Assembly (NCBI RefSeq): GCF_003244315.1
Contig: NZ_QKWH01000002.1
Location: 310,001-374,000, forward strand
Direction: 5' to 3'
DNA: 64,000 nt
From: Xylanimonas oleitrophica
GTDB lineage: Bacteria > Actinomycetota > Actinomycetes > Actinomycetales > Cellulomonadaceae
In this document: positions 48,112 through 57,614 of the stretch, one piece after another
Numbering within the stretch: the stretch's first letter is position 1
How the letters are laid out: each line of letters begins with the position of its first letter
The notes under the pieces: model-generated
Database searches by the model: none
What the model was told of the DNA's origin: nothing
Seen by the model: the letters and a program-made list of their open reading frames with translations, nothing else
Position numbers and translations under genes: made by a program

Positions 48112-49348
48112 CGTCCGTCGCCGGGGGTGTGGTGCTGCGACGGGCAGGCATCCGGCGCAGGGCCGGGACCAGCAGCAGGGACACGAGGAGCACCTCGGAC
48201 GCCGCGAGCCCCATGGCGATCGCCTGCCCGTCTTGGCGGGCGGCACCGAGCGCCATCAGCGCCAGGCCGACCACCGAGGACGCGAGCGTGAGCGTCAGCA
48301 CCATGCGACCCTGGCCGGCCGGGATGAGCAGGTTGCGGATGAGCGGCGTCGAGAGCGAGATGAACAGGAAAGCGACGCCGTACCAGGTGGCCGTCGCGCG
48401 CTCGGCGGCGACGTCCGCGCCGAAGACCAGCGCGGTCGTCCACGGGCCGAGCAGAGCCAGGAAGGCCAGCCCGACGAGCCCGGCGACGGCGTGCGTGCCG
48501 ATCGCCGTCCACTGCCGGCGCCGGGCGTCGGCGGCGGTGGGGTCGAGCACCCATCCCTGGAACGCGTTGCCGAGGGCGGCGACCACCACGGTGGTGCCGA
48601 CCCGGTAGAGCCGGTCCGCGGACCCGTACGACGAGCTGTCGACCGCGGGCAGCGCGGCGGCCGCGACGGGCACCGGCGTCGAGCCGTAGGCGTTGCCGGC
48701 CGCGTCGATCCCCGCGGTCGCAGCAGTCTGACGGATCCGTGACCAGAGCGAGCGCGGCGGCTCCGCGGAGCTGTCGTAGCCCGCGAGCACGCGGCGGCTG
48801 AACAGGACGATCGGTAGCGCCAGCGCCACGATCGTCAGCACGGGGTACGGCCAGATCTCGCCGGTCAGCAGGAGCAGCGGCAGGGCGACGACGGTGGCCG
48901 CGACCCGCGGCACGACGTCGTACCGCGCCATCAGCATCGGCCTGCCGATGCCGATGCAGTACCACGTGGGCAGCATGCCCGTGAGGGCGAGCGAACCGGC
49001 CAGCAGCAGCGAGTCGAGCAGGTGCGCCGGGCCCACCACGGCCCAGGTGATGAGCAGGCAGAGCGGGAGCACGACGAGCGACGCCAGGCCGCGCACCACG
49101 AGGCTGTCGCGGTAGAGCCGCTGCCGCACGTGCTCCGACGTCGTCTGAGCCACGGCTGGGGGACCGTAGATCCCCCAGCCGAACGTCAGCGCGATGGCAC
49201 CGAGCGTGCCGATGGCCTGGGCGGCGCTGATGTCGCCCCAACCCTCCGGTCCTGCCAGCCGGGAGATGACCGGCAGGACCAGGAACGGGGCGGCGGCGCT
49301 GAGGAGCGGGATCCCCAGGAACGCCCCGACCCGCGGGACGAGGTTCAT
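48086..49348 (-). CDS. Wzx-like polysaccharide flippase
   Basis: Integral membrane protein of 420 residues with about twelve hydrophobic helices, of the MVF/oligosaccharidyl-lipid flippase type. The start VGAFLGIPLLSAAAPFLVLP and VISRLAGPEGWGDISAAQAI match the first-helix motif of Wzx/RfbX proteins (LP.isR.lG...g). It gives a third export route besides the two ABC systems. Its start lies 22 nt after the rfbB stop, so it is probably translated from the rfbB message. The C-terminus overlaps the 3' end of the rhamnosyltransferase gene on the other strand. Confidence 0.85.
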   Translation of the reverse strand: MNLVPRVGAFLGIPLLSAAAPFLVLPVISRLAGPEGWGDISAAQAIGTLGAIALTFGWGIYGPPAVAQTTSEHVRQRLYRDSLVVRGLASLVVLPLCLLITWAVVGPAHLLDSLLLAGSLALTGMLPTWYCIGIGRPMLMARYDVVPRVAATVVALPLLLLTGEIWPYPVLTIVALALPIVLFSRRVLAGYDSSAEPPRSLWSRIRQTAATAGIDAAGNAYGSTPVPVAAAALPAVDSSSYGSADRLYRVGTTVVVAALGNAFQGWVLDPTAADARRRQWTAIGTHAVAGLVGLAFLALLGPWTTALVFGADVAAERATATWYGVAFLFISLSTPLIRNLLIPAGQGRMVLTLTLASSVVGLALMALGAARQDGQAIAMGLAASEVLLVSLLLVPALRRMPARRSTTPPATDATAGRSAS

Positions 49349-49370
49349 CGGCGGGCGCTCGGGTGCGTCG

Positions 49371-50402
<1,032 letters not shown>

Positions 50403-50576
50403 CTACAGCCTCCGCGTCGCCTGCCGATCAGGTGGACGAGGGCTGCCCGGACGCCGTCCGCGGCCCCTGCGTCGCGTCGTGCCGCGCCCAGAGCGGCGGT
50501 CCGCGTGGTTCGCACGACTCGTACTTATCCTGACCGGGGCCGGCGCGGTGCTCGGTCTCCGAAGGAGGGGATTCCC

Positions 50577-51191
50577 ATGAACCGGCAGCTGTCCAGGTCC
50601 CGCCGCATCTCGGTGGCGGTCGCGTGCTTGATCGGGGCGAGCGCCCTGACGGGCTGCGCGGGGCTCGGCGACGCTCCGGGAAGCGCTGCGGGCGACCCGA
50701 GCGCCCAGGTGCTCGAGGAGGGTGCCACGGCCGAGCCGTCGCCCGAGCCGTCGCCGTCGGACGCCGCGTCCGCCGAAGAGCCCGAGGAGCCCGCCGCGGA
50801 TCCTGCAGCGGAGCCCGGCGAGGCGTCCGAGGGCACGGAGACGGCCGGGGAGCCCTCGGCGCCCGCCGCGCCCGAGGCGACGCCGGCCGCGGACGGCCGC
50901 GGTGGCGTCGAGGTGGTCGCTCTCGGCACGCCCGACGGAGCGACGGTGCGGGCCGGAGGGTTCGTCTCGGACGCCGTCGAGCTGGGCGGCACCTGCACCT
51001 ACACGCTGGTGCAGGAGGCAGGCAGCGTGCAGGGATCGGCTGCCGCGGAGCCCGACGCGACCGTGACGTGGTGCTCGGACGTCGACCTCGCCCTGCCCGC
51101 GCCGGGGGCGCCGTGGACGCTCGAGCTGCGCTACGAGTCGCCGATGTCGGTGGGCACCGGGGCCACGACGTCGGAGGGTGCTGCCTCGTGA
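50577..51191 (+). CDS. Putative lipoprotein with acidic Pro/Ala/Glu-rich linker
   Basis: Exported protein of 204 residues. The ATG at 50577 has GAAGGAGGGG 8 nt upstream. A basic N-terminus and helix (ISVAVACLIGASALTGC) end in a lipobox LTGC, so Cys is probably lipidated. Residues 30-105 are a low-complexity stretch rich in E, P, A, S and T. The last 90 or so form a small folded part with two Cys (GGTCTYTLVQEAG and VTWCSDVDL). I know no family. It overlaps the next gene by 4 nt, so the two secreted proteins are made together and may interact at the wall. Confidence 0.8.
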   Translation: MNRQLSRSRRISVAVACLIGASALTGCAGLGDAPGSAAGDPSAQVLEEGATAEPSPEPSPSDAASAEEPEEPAADPAAEPGEASEGTETAGEPSAPAAPEATPAADGRGGVEVVALGTPDGATVRAGGFVSDAVELGGTCTYTLVQEAGSVQGSAAAEPDATVTWCSDVDLALPAPGAPWTLELRYESPMSVGTGATTSEGAAS

Positions 51192-52903
51192 GGGTGCTGC
51201 GTCCCCTGACCGTCGCCCTGGCCACCCTCGGGATGCTGGCCGCCGGGAGCCTCGCCGCTCCGGTGGCGGCGGCCCCGGTAGTGGCCGCTCCCGTCGCCGC
51301 AGCGGCCGACGCGAGCGGCTTCAACGCCGGCAACATCATCTCGGACGCCGTGTTCTACGACTCCGGCGCCATGACGGCCGCCCAGGTCCAGGCGTTCCTG
51401 AACGAGCAGGGCAGGAACTGCCGCCCTGCTTCCGGAGGCCCGGCGTGCCTGAAGGACTACCGGACGACCACGTCGTCCAGGCCCGCGGAGACCAACCTGT
51501 GCTCGGCGTACACCGGCCGCAGCGAGAGCGCTGCCGAGATCATCGCCCGGGTGGGGCAGGCGTGCGGCATCAACCCGCAGGTGCTGCTCGTGCTGCTGCA
51601 GAAGGAGACGTCGCTCGTCACCAAGACGGCGCCGACGACCAGCAACTACAACCGGGCGACGGGCTTCGGCTGCCCGGACACGGGCCCGGGCAACACGGCC
51701 AACTGCGACACGCAGTACTACGGGTTCTTCAACCAGCTCTACCGGGCCGCGCGCCAGTACAAGGTCTACCGGGCCAACCCGACGCGCTACAACTACCAGG
51801 CGGGGCGGGTCAACCAGATCCAGTACCACCCGAACACGAGCTGCGGGCGCTCCGGCGTCTACATCGAGAACCAGGCGACGGCCGGGCTGTACATCTACAC
51901 GCCGTACCAGCCCAACGCCGCCGCCCTGCGGAACATGTACGGCACGGGCGACTCCTGCTCCGCCTACGGCAACCGCAACTTCTGGCGCCTGTTCACCGAC
52001 TGGTTCGGCTCGACGCAGGTCTCGGGGTCGGTGCTGCAGTACCGAGCCCACGTGCAGAACGTCGGCTGGCAGGGGTGGCTGGCGCAGGGCAACACGGCAG
52101 GCACCACCGGGTCCGCGCTGCGCGTCGAGGCGATCCAGTTCAACGCCCCGGGCCGCGCGGGCGAGGTGCAGTGCCGCGCCCACGTGCAGAACGTGGGGTG
52201 GACCGGCTGGGCCAACGGGCCGGGCACCTGCGGCACCGAGGGTCGCGGCCTGCGCGTCGAGGCGATGCAGCTCAGGCTCTCCGGCAGCCTCGCCGCCCAG
52301 TACGACATCTGGTACCGGCTCCACGTGCAGAACATCGGTTGGATGGGCTGGGCCAGGAACGGTGCCACGGCGGGCACGGCCGGTCTGGCGCTGCGGGTGG
52401 AGGCCGTCCAGGCCGTGCTCGTCCCCCGCGGAGGAGCGGCTCCCGGCAGCACCGCCAACGCCTCGGTCACCATCCCGTCAGCCCGCTACCGCGCCCACGT
52501 GCAGAACGTGGGCTGGCAAGGATGGGTGGGCCAGGGCGGGCTCGCCGGCACGACGGGCCGGTCCCTGAGGGTCGAGGGGCTCCAGATCGAGAACCCCCGG
52601 ACCGTGTGGTCGGGCGGCATCGAGTGCCAGGCGCACGTGCAGAACGTGGGCTGGACGGCCTGGACCGGCGGTGGGGGCACGTGCGGCACGACGGGCCGCG
52701 GCCTGCGTGTCGAGGCGGTCACGCTGCGCGTGACGGGCAACCTCGACCAGCTCATCGACGTCTGGTACCGGGTCCACGTGCAGGACGTGGGCTGGACGGG
52801 CTGGACGAAGGACGGCAGCGGCGCGGGAACGACGGGCCGTGGCCTGCGCATCGAGGCCATCGAGATCAGGATCGACCACCAGGGATCCCGCCGGCCCTCC
52901 TGA
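51188..52903 (+). CDS. Secreted protein with lysozyme-like N-domain and six ChW repeats
   Basis: Protein of 571 residues. An Ala-rich signal peptide (to about residue 40) precedes a domain of about 220 residues beginning FNAGNIISDAVFYDSGAM. Within it INPQVLLVLLQKETSLV resembles the catalytic region of lytic transglycosylases, with E140 as the candidate Glu; four or more Cys suggest disulfides. Six ChW (hydrophobic, conserved Trp) repeats start at residues 285, 329, 376, 434, 480 and 527, each with HVQNVGW followed by GW and a GRGLRVEA-like end. They form two sets of three separated by a short Gly/Ser/Pro linker. ChW repeats are thought to bind wall or host ligands. GTG start coupled to the lipoprotein gene. 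Confidence 0.85.
   Translation: MRVLRPLTVALATLGMLAAGSLAAPVAAAPVVAAPVAAAADASGFNAGNIISDAVFYDSGAMTAAQVQAFLNEQGRNCRPASGGPACLKDYRTTTSSRPAETNLCSAYTGRSESAAEIIARVGQACGINPQVLLVLLQKETSLVTKTAPTTSNYNRATGFGCPDTGPGNTANCDTQYYGFFNQLYRAARQYKVYRANPTRYNYQAGRVNQIQYHPNTSCGRSGVYIENQATAGLYIYTPYQPNAAALRNMYGTGDSCSAYGNRNFWRLFTDWFGSTQVSGSVLQYRAHVQNVGWQGWLAQGNTAGTTGSALRVEAIQFNAPGRAGEVQCRAHVQNVGWTGWANGPGTCGTEGRGLRVEAMQLRLSGSLAAQYDIWYRLHVQNIGWMGWARNGATAGTAGLALRVEAVQAVLVPRGGAAPGSTANASVTIPSARYRAHVQNVGWQGWVGQGGLAGTTGRSLRVEGLQIENPRTVWSGGIECQAHVQNVGWTAWTGGGGTCGTTGRGLRVEAVTLRVTGNLDQLIDVWYRVHVQDVGWTGWTKDGSGAGTTGRGLRIEAIEIRIDHQGSRRPS
52040..52873 (+). repeat. Six ChW-coding repeats arranged as a duplicated triplet
   Basis: Units begin at 52040, 52172, 52313, 52487, 52625 and 52766. 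The core encoding HVQNVGW is nearly the same at DNA level (CACGTGCAGAACGT). Units 1 and 4 (YRAHVQNVGWQGW), 2 and 5 (starting with Cys) and 3 and 6 (starting YR) match best, so a block of three was copied once. Confidence 0.8.
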
Positions 52904-52914
52904 CGGGGGCGGCA

Positions 52915-52954
52915 GCAGCGCGGCCCCGGGGCTCTCGCCCCGGGGCCGCGCTGC
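52915..52954. terminator. Perfect 18-bp hairpin after the ChW protein gene
   Basis: GCAGCGCGGCCCCGGGGC, loop TCTC, exact complement. It lies in the 77-nt convergent gap between the ChW gene and rfbC, so it can serve both. Confidence 0.85.
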
Positions 52955-52980
52955 GTCGTCCGGTCCGTGCCCGCCGGGGG

Positions 52981-53598
52981 TCAGCCCTTCAGCGAGGCGA
53001 CGTACTCCTGGACGGCGTCCCACGTGGGCAGGAGGCCCTGCTCGCGCGCCTCGGCGAGCGACGGGGCGACCTCGTCCTTCTCGGACAGCTGCGGGGTCAG
53101 CGGGGACCCGTCGCGGCCCGTCGTCGGCCACTCGATGCCGATCTCCGGGTCGAGCGGGTGCACCCCGTGCTCCCGGCCCGGCGCGTAGGGGGCCGAGCAC
53201 AGGTAGGTGACCGTCGAGCCGTCCTCGAGGGAGAGGAACGCGTGGCCCAGGCCCTCGGAGAGGTAGATGGCGCGGCGGTCGACGTCGTCGAGCAGCACCG
53301 AGTCCCACGCGCCGAACGTGGGGGAGCCGACGCGGATGTCCACCACGACGTCCAGCACGGCGCCCTTGACGCAGGTGACGTACTTCGCCTGGCTCGGCGG
53401 GACGTCGGCGAAGTGGATGCCGCGCAGCACGCCGGCCGCGGAGACCGACAGGTTGGCCTGGCGCAGGTCGAGCCGGTGGCCGACGGCCTCGACGAACCGC
53501 TCGTCCTTGAACCACTCGAGGAAGACCCCTCGGTCGTCGCCGAATTGGCGCGGGGTGATCTCCCACGCGCCGTCGACCTGCAGTGCTCGGATGTCCAC
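52981..53598 (-). CDS. rfbC: dTDP-4-dehydrorhamnose 3,5-epimerase
   Basis: Third step of dTDP-L-rhamnose synthesis, a cupin of 205 residues. RGVFLEWFKDERF, LSVSAAGVLRGIHFADVP with the catalytic His, VTCVKGAVLDVVVDIRVGSP, and YLSEGLGHAFLSLEDGSTV are RmlC signatures. I chose the GTG at 53598 with GGAG 10 nt upstream. Earlier in-frame codons would extend into the promoter region shared with rfbD. Confidence 0.96.
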   Translation of the reverse strand: MDIRALQVDGAWEITPRQFGDDRGVFLEWFKDERFVEAVGHRLDLRQANLSVSAAGVLRGIHFADVPPSQAKYVTCVKGAVLDVVVDIRVGSPTFGAWDSVLLDDVDRRAIYLSEGLGHAFLSLEDGSTVTYLCSAPYAPGREHGVHPLDPEIGIEWPTTGRDGSPLTPQLSEKDEVAPSLAEAREQGLLPTWDAVQEYVASLKG

Positions 53599-53669
53599 TG
53601 GGCTGATGCTCCGTCCGTGTCGTCGTCCTTGCGGCGGCCCGCGCCGAGGCCGGCCGGGCACCGCTGGCA

Positions 53670-53698
53670 AGGGTAGTCGCCGCCGCGGCCGGTAGGCT
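53670..53698. promoter_or_regulatory. Divergent rfbC/rfbD promoter region
   Basis: TACCCT on the minus strand (53670-53675) toward rfbC and TAGGCT on plus (53693-53698) toward rfbD are -10 candidates in the 188-nt gap. A GC-rich dyad (GCCGCGCC TCGC GGCGCGC-like) follows on the rfbD side. -35 elements are unclear. Confidence 0.3.
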
Positions 53699-53786
53699 CG
53701 TGGGCCGGCGCCGCGCCTCGCGGCGCGCACGGGACGCGACGACGACCGCGCCGGCCACGGCGGGGTGAGAAGGAGACACCGGGACC

Positions 53787-54632
53787 ATGCGCTGGTTCGT
53801 CACCGGAGGCGGCGGGATGCTCGCCACGGACCTGCAGGCCACGCTCGCCGAGCGCGGGCACGAGGTCGTGACCGCCACGCGGCAGGACCTCGACATCACC
53901 GACGCCGACGCCTGCGCCGCCGCCGTCGCGGGCTTCGACGTCGTGGCCAACGCCGCGGCGTGGACGGACGTGGACGGCGCGGAGGACCAGGAGCCGCAGG
54001 CTTTCGCCGTGAACGCCGTCGGTGCCGCCAACCTCGCCCGTGCGGCCTCGGCGACGGGCGCGCGCCTGGTGCACGTGTCCACCGACTACGTGTTCGCCGG
54101 CGACGCGACCGAGCCCTACCGGCACGACGCACCGGTCGCCCCGCGGTCCGCGTACGGCCGCACCAAGGCGGCGGGGGAGTGGGCGGTGCTCGCCGCCGGC
54201 CCGGAGCACCTCGTGGTCCGCACCGCGTGGCTGTACGGGGCCACGACCGGCAAGTTCCCCCGCACCATCGCGCGCGTGCTGCGCGAGCGCGGCGCGGCCA
54301 CCGTCGTCGACGACCAGGTGGGGCAGCCGACGTGGACGGCCGACCTCGCCGACCTCATGGTGCGGCTGGTGGACGCCGGGGCTCCCGGCGGGATCTACCA
54401 CGGCACCTCGGGCGGGCAGTGCTCCTGGTTCGAGCTGGCCCAGGAGGTCGCCGTGACGATCGGGCTGGACGCCTCCGCCGTGAGCCCGACGTCGAGCGCC
54501 GCGTTCGCGAGCAAGGCTCCGCGGCCCGCCTACTCGGTGCTCTCGCACGACTCGCTCGAGGCGGCCGGGGTCGCCCCGATCGGGGACTGGCGCGAGCGGT
54601 TCCGCGCGGCGGCGCCGGTGATCGTCGGCTGA
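53787..54632 (+). CDS. rfbD: dTDP-4-dehydrorhamnose reductase
   Basis: Last step of dTDP-L-rhamnose synthesis; 281 residues. The NADPH site is WFVTGGGGMLATDLQATLAE. VVANAAAWTDVDGAEDQEPQ, LVHVSTDYVFAGD and APRSAYGRTKAAGEWAV carry the Thr, Tyr and Lys of the catalytic set. TAWLYGATTGKFPRTI and DDQVGQPTWTADLADLM are RmlD motifs. AAGGAG lies about 10 nt before the ATG. Confidence 0.96.
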   Translation: MRWFVTGGGGMLATDLQATLAERGHEVVTATRQDLDITDADACAAAVAGFDVVANAAAWTDVDGAEDQEPQAFAVNAVGAANLARAASATGARLVHVSTDYVFAGDATEPYRHDAPVAPRSAYGRTKAAGEWAVLAAGPEHLVVRTAWLYGATTGKFPRTIARVLRERGAATVVDDQVGQPTWTADLADLMVRLVDAGAPGGIYHGTSGGQCSWFELAQEVAVTIGLDASAVSPTSSAAFASKAPRPAYSVLSHDSLEAAGVAPIGDWRERFRAAAPVIVG

Positions 54633-54699
54633 CGCACCCGCGCCCGCACCTGCCTGCACCTGGACCTGTGCCCGGCCTCCGCCCGGGCCGGGGACGACC

Positions 54700-54735
54700 G
54701 ACGGGACGCCACCCCATGAGGGGTGACGTCCCGTC
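54700..54735. terminator. Hairpin between rfbD and the amidase gene
   Basis: GACGGGACGCCACCCC, loop ATGA, GGGGTGACGTCCCGTC gives a 16-bp stem with one C-A mismatch. It lies between converging genes. Confidence 0.75.
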
Positions 54736-54764
54736 CGTCGTGCTGCGGGCAGGGCCCGCGGCCG

Positions 54765-56528
54765 TCAGTGGATGTCCGGGCCGTTCGGCAGGTCGTCCAG
54801 CGCGCCCTGGGAGACCCAGGTGAGCGGGGGTGACATGCCGAGCAGCCGCTCGAGCGCACCCCACGAGCGCACCCAGCGCTTGCGGCCGTCCTGCACGAAG
54901 TAGACGCGGTCGGTGCTGTGCGAGGTCACCGCGCGGGAGAGCCGGGGGCCTTGACCGAGCCTGTCCCACTCGACGGGTGCGAGGAGGGGTATGGCCTCCG
55001 GGGTGCACGGGACGCCGAACTGCCGTACGTCCTCGCAGATGGTGGCGTGGTACAGCAGGTTGTTGTCGACGAACGCGACCCTGCCGCTGCGGTCGTCGCG
55101 GACGAACCGCCGCATCTCCGGGCCGTTGGCGAGCTGGTTGGTCACCCGCAGGTCGGCGTAGAGCAGACGGCCGAGATTGCTCAGCGACGTGAGCGTGTTG
55201 TAGTTCTTGATGTGGTACTTGGTGGTGCCGTTGACCAGGTAGACCTGCGGCGCCCCGGCACCCTGGATCAGGAACGTGGTGCCCTGCCCGAAGATGTGCT
55301 GGTACCGGCCCTGCTCGGCGGCCACGCGGGACCTGATCTCGCCCAGGCGGTTGTAGAGGGAGGCGCCCGGGCAAGACGTGGCCGCGAGGTCTCGGTGCCC
55401 GACGATGGTGTTGATGGTCCGGCCGTTGATCGACACGGTCGAGTTCGCGCGGATGCCCTGCAGCGACATCTTCCAGCCCAGCAGGCGCACGATGGCGTCC
55501 ACCGCCTGGTTGGTGACGGTGGCCGTCTGGTAGTTGCCCAGCACGGAGACGCCGACGGAGTTCGTGTTCCAGCCGGAGACGTGGGCGCCGATGGTCTCCA
55601 TCTCGATGCCGCCGACGCGGCCTTCCCAGATGCGGCCGAACTTGTCGACGAGGAAGTTGTAGCCGATGTCGCCCCAGCCGAGCTGCTGCGCGTGGTACGC
55701 GTAGATGCCACGGAGGATCGCGGGCACCTGGGCCGCGCTGTAGTCGTTCGTCCCCGCCGTGTGGTGGATGACGGCAGCCTTGTAGTCACCCTGCGTGGGG
55801 CGCCAGGTGGCGAGGCGCTCGTCGGCCCCCCAGTCCGCGCGCGAGAGCACGGTGGGCCCGCCGGTGAACTGGTCGGCCGGGGCGGCGGGCACGGCGGAGC
55901 GGCCGGCCGGCGAGTAGCCCGGGCCGGAGGTCGAGGCGGCGCGGGCGTCGACGGCGCCGGTGCCGGGGTCGATGACCGACAGGCGCACGTCGCGCAGACC
56001 GGCGGCCTCGGCGCCCTCGATCTTCGCCTCGGCGTGCGCGACGTCGCCGACCACGAGCGGTGCGGTGCCGCCGGTGCTGCCGCCCTCGGGACCCGGCTCG
56101 ATCTCGAGGTCGGTCCACTCGCCCCACGTGCCGTCGGCGTCGGCGGTCCGCACGTGCACGGCCACGTCGGGGGTGCTGGGCCCCTCCCAGACGACGCCGA
56201 CGGTCGCGAAGCCGGTCACCTCGCTGGAGGCGACGACCACGTCGGTGTCCGTCGTCGTGGCGGTGCCGTCCGCGGCCGGGCCCAGGTCCAGGACCTGGGC
56301 CTCGGTGGGTGCCTCCGCCTCGACGGCGGTGACGCTGGGCTCCACCGGCGCGACAGGCTCCGCTGCCGCCGCCTCCTGCTCCGCGGTGACCTCGGCGGCG
56401 CCGTCGGGCTCGGTGCCCGGGTCGGCTGCGGCGCCGGGTATCGCGGCGACGAGGAGCGCCGTCGTCGTCAGCGCGGCGGCGAGGGCGCGAGCGTTCCTGT
56501 GGTTTCTGCGTGGTGCTCTGCGGGTCAT
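54765..56528 (-). CDS. Secreted N-acetylmuramoyl-L-alanine amidase (PGRP/amidase_2 domain) with C-terminal repeats
   Basis: Exported peptidoglycan hydrolase of 587 residues. A Sec signal (RALAAALTTTALLVAAIPGAAA) is followed by an acidic region and a 120-residue beta domain of the kind seen before PGRP domains in actinobacteria. The amidase domain (about residues 225-400) starts VLSRADWGADERLATWRP. Zinc ligands are in VIHHTAGTNDY and GHRDLAATSCPG, with the Tyr in GYNFLVDKFGRIWEGR. The last 190 residues hold about three repeats of a V(Y/F)x(V/Q)xGxxK(Y/R)xx pattern (VYLVNGTTKYHI, VYFVQDGRKRWVRSW), perhaps for wall binding. TAGCGT at 56573-56578 on minus may be its -10. Confidence 0.92.
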   Translation of the reverse strand: MTRRAPRRNHRNARALAAALTTTALLVAAIPGAAADPGTEPDGAAEVTAEQEAAAAEPVAPVEPSVTAVEAEAPTEAQVLDLGPAADGTATTTDTDVVVASSEVTGFATVGVVWEGPSTPDVAVHVRTADADGTWGEWTDLEIEPGPEGGSTGGTAPLVVGDVAHAEAKIEGAEAAGLRDVRLSVIDPGTGAVDARAASTSGPGYSPAGRSAVPAAPADQFTGGPTVLSRADWGADERLATWRPTQGDYKAAVIHHTAGTNDYSAAQVPAILRGIYAYHAQQLGWGDIGYNFLVDKFGRIWEGRVGGIEMETIGAHVSGWNTNSVGVSVLGNYQTATVTNQAVDAIVRLLGWKMSLQGIRANSTVSINGRTINTIVGHRDLAATSCPGASLYNRLGEIRSRVAAEQGRYQHIFGQGTTFLIQGAGAPQVYLVNGTTKYHIKNYNTLTSLSNLGRLLYADLRVTNQLANGPEMRRFVRDDRSGRVAFVDNNLLYHATICEDVRQFGVPCTPEAIPLLAPVEWDRLGQGPRLSRAVTSHSTDRVYFVQDGRKRWVRSWGALERLLGMSPPLTWVSQGALDDLPNGPDIH

Positions 56529-56634
56529 GGGCTGGCCCCCTGGGTCAGTGGTCCGGGCGGAACGACGCAGCCACGCTAACCCGCGTTCGCGGAGAGCCGA
56601 AGCACCTTCCCCGGCGAGGCCGGAGGCCGGGGGG

Positions 56635-57498
56635 TTACTTCTCGAGCAGCCCCAGCAGGTAGCTGCCGTACCCGGACTTCACGAGCTTCTCGGCGCGCTC
56701 GCGCAGCTCGTCGTCGGTCAGGAACCCCCGGCGCCAGGCCACCTCCTCCGGCGAGCCGATCTTCAGGCCCTGGCGGTTCTCGATGGTGCGGACGAAGTCG
56801 GAGGCCTCGAGGAGCGAGTCGAAGGTGCCGGTGTCGAGCCAGGCGGTGCCGCGGGGCAGCACCTCCACCTGAAGCTTGCCGCGCTCGAGGTACACACGGT
56901 TGACGTCGGTGATCTCGTACTCGCCGCGGGCCGAGGGCTCGAGGTTCTTGGCGATCTCGACCACGTCGTTGTCGTAGAAGTAGAGCCCCGGCACGGCGTA
57001 GCTCGACTTGGGCCGGGCCGGCTTCTCCTCCAGGGAGAGGGCCTTGAAGCTCTCGTCGAACTCGACCACGCCGTACGCGGTGGGGTCGGAGACGCGGTAG
57101 GCGAACACGGCACCGCCGTCGATGTCCTCGAACCGGGTGAGCTGGGAACCCAGGCCGGGGCCGTAGAAGATGTTGTCGCCCAGGACGAGCGCGGCGGCGT
57201 CGTTGCCCACGAACTCCTCACCGAGCACGAAGGCCTGCGCGAGCCCGTTGGGCTCCGCCTGGACGGTGTAGGAGATGGAGACGCCGAACTGCGATCCGTC
57301 GCCCAGCAGGCGCCGGAACTGCTCCGCGTCGTGCGGCGTCGTGATGACGAGGATGTCCCGGATGCCCGCGAGGATCAGCGTCGACAGCGGGTAGTAGATC
57401 ATCGGCTTGTCGTACACGGGCACGAGCTGCTTGCTCACGCCGAGGGTGATCGGGTGCAGCCGGGTGCCGGAGCCGCCGGCGAGGATGATTCCGCGCAT
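56635..57498 (-). CDS. rfbA: Glucose-1-phosphate thymidylyltransferase
   Basis: First step of dTDP-L-rhamnose synthesis; 287 residues. The start is the ATG before [19 protein letters not shown], the nucleotide-binding loop; earlier in-frame codons have no support. [31 protein letters not shown] and [18 protein letters not shown] are RmlA signatures, and [17 protein letters not shown] closes the sugar site. All four rhamnose genes are therefore in the window, though split over both strands and separated by wall-protein genes. Confidence 0.97.
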   Translation of the reverse strand: MRGIILAGGSGTRLHPITLGVSKQLVPVYDKPMIYYPLSTLILAGIRDILVITTPHDAEQFRRLLGDGSQFGVSISYTVQAEPNGLAQAFVLGEEFVGNDAAALVLGDNIFYGPGLGSQLTRFEDIDGGAVFAYRVSDPTAYGVVEFDESFKALSLEEKPARPKSSYAVPGLYFYDNDVVEIAKNLEPSARGEYEITDVNRVYLERGKLQVEVLPRGTAWLDTGTFDSLLEASDFVRTIENRQGLKIGSPEEVAWRRGFLTDDELRERAEKLVKSGYGSYLLGLLEK

Positions 57499-57614
57499 GC
57501 CGCGGATTCTTCCACGGATGCCGCCGCGGGCCGTAGCGAGCCGGCGCGGGCCACGAGCCGGCTGGGCGGGCCGACCGGGAGCGTGAAGAGCGCAGGTCAC
57601 GACAGACTGTCCCC

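Noticed and set aside
52040-52873. CRISPR-like array
   Set aside because: The regular repeats are in frame, spaced 44-58 codons and encode ChW protein units. There are no short identical repeats with variable spacers.
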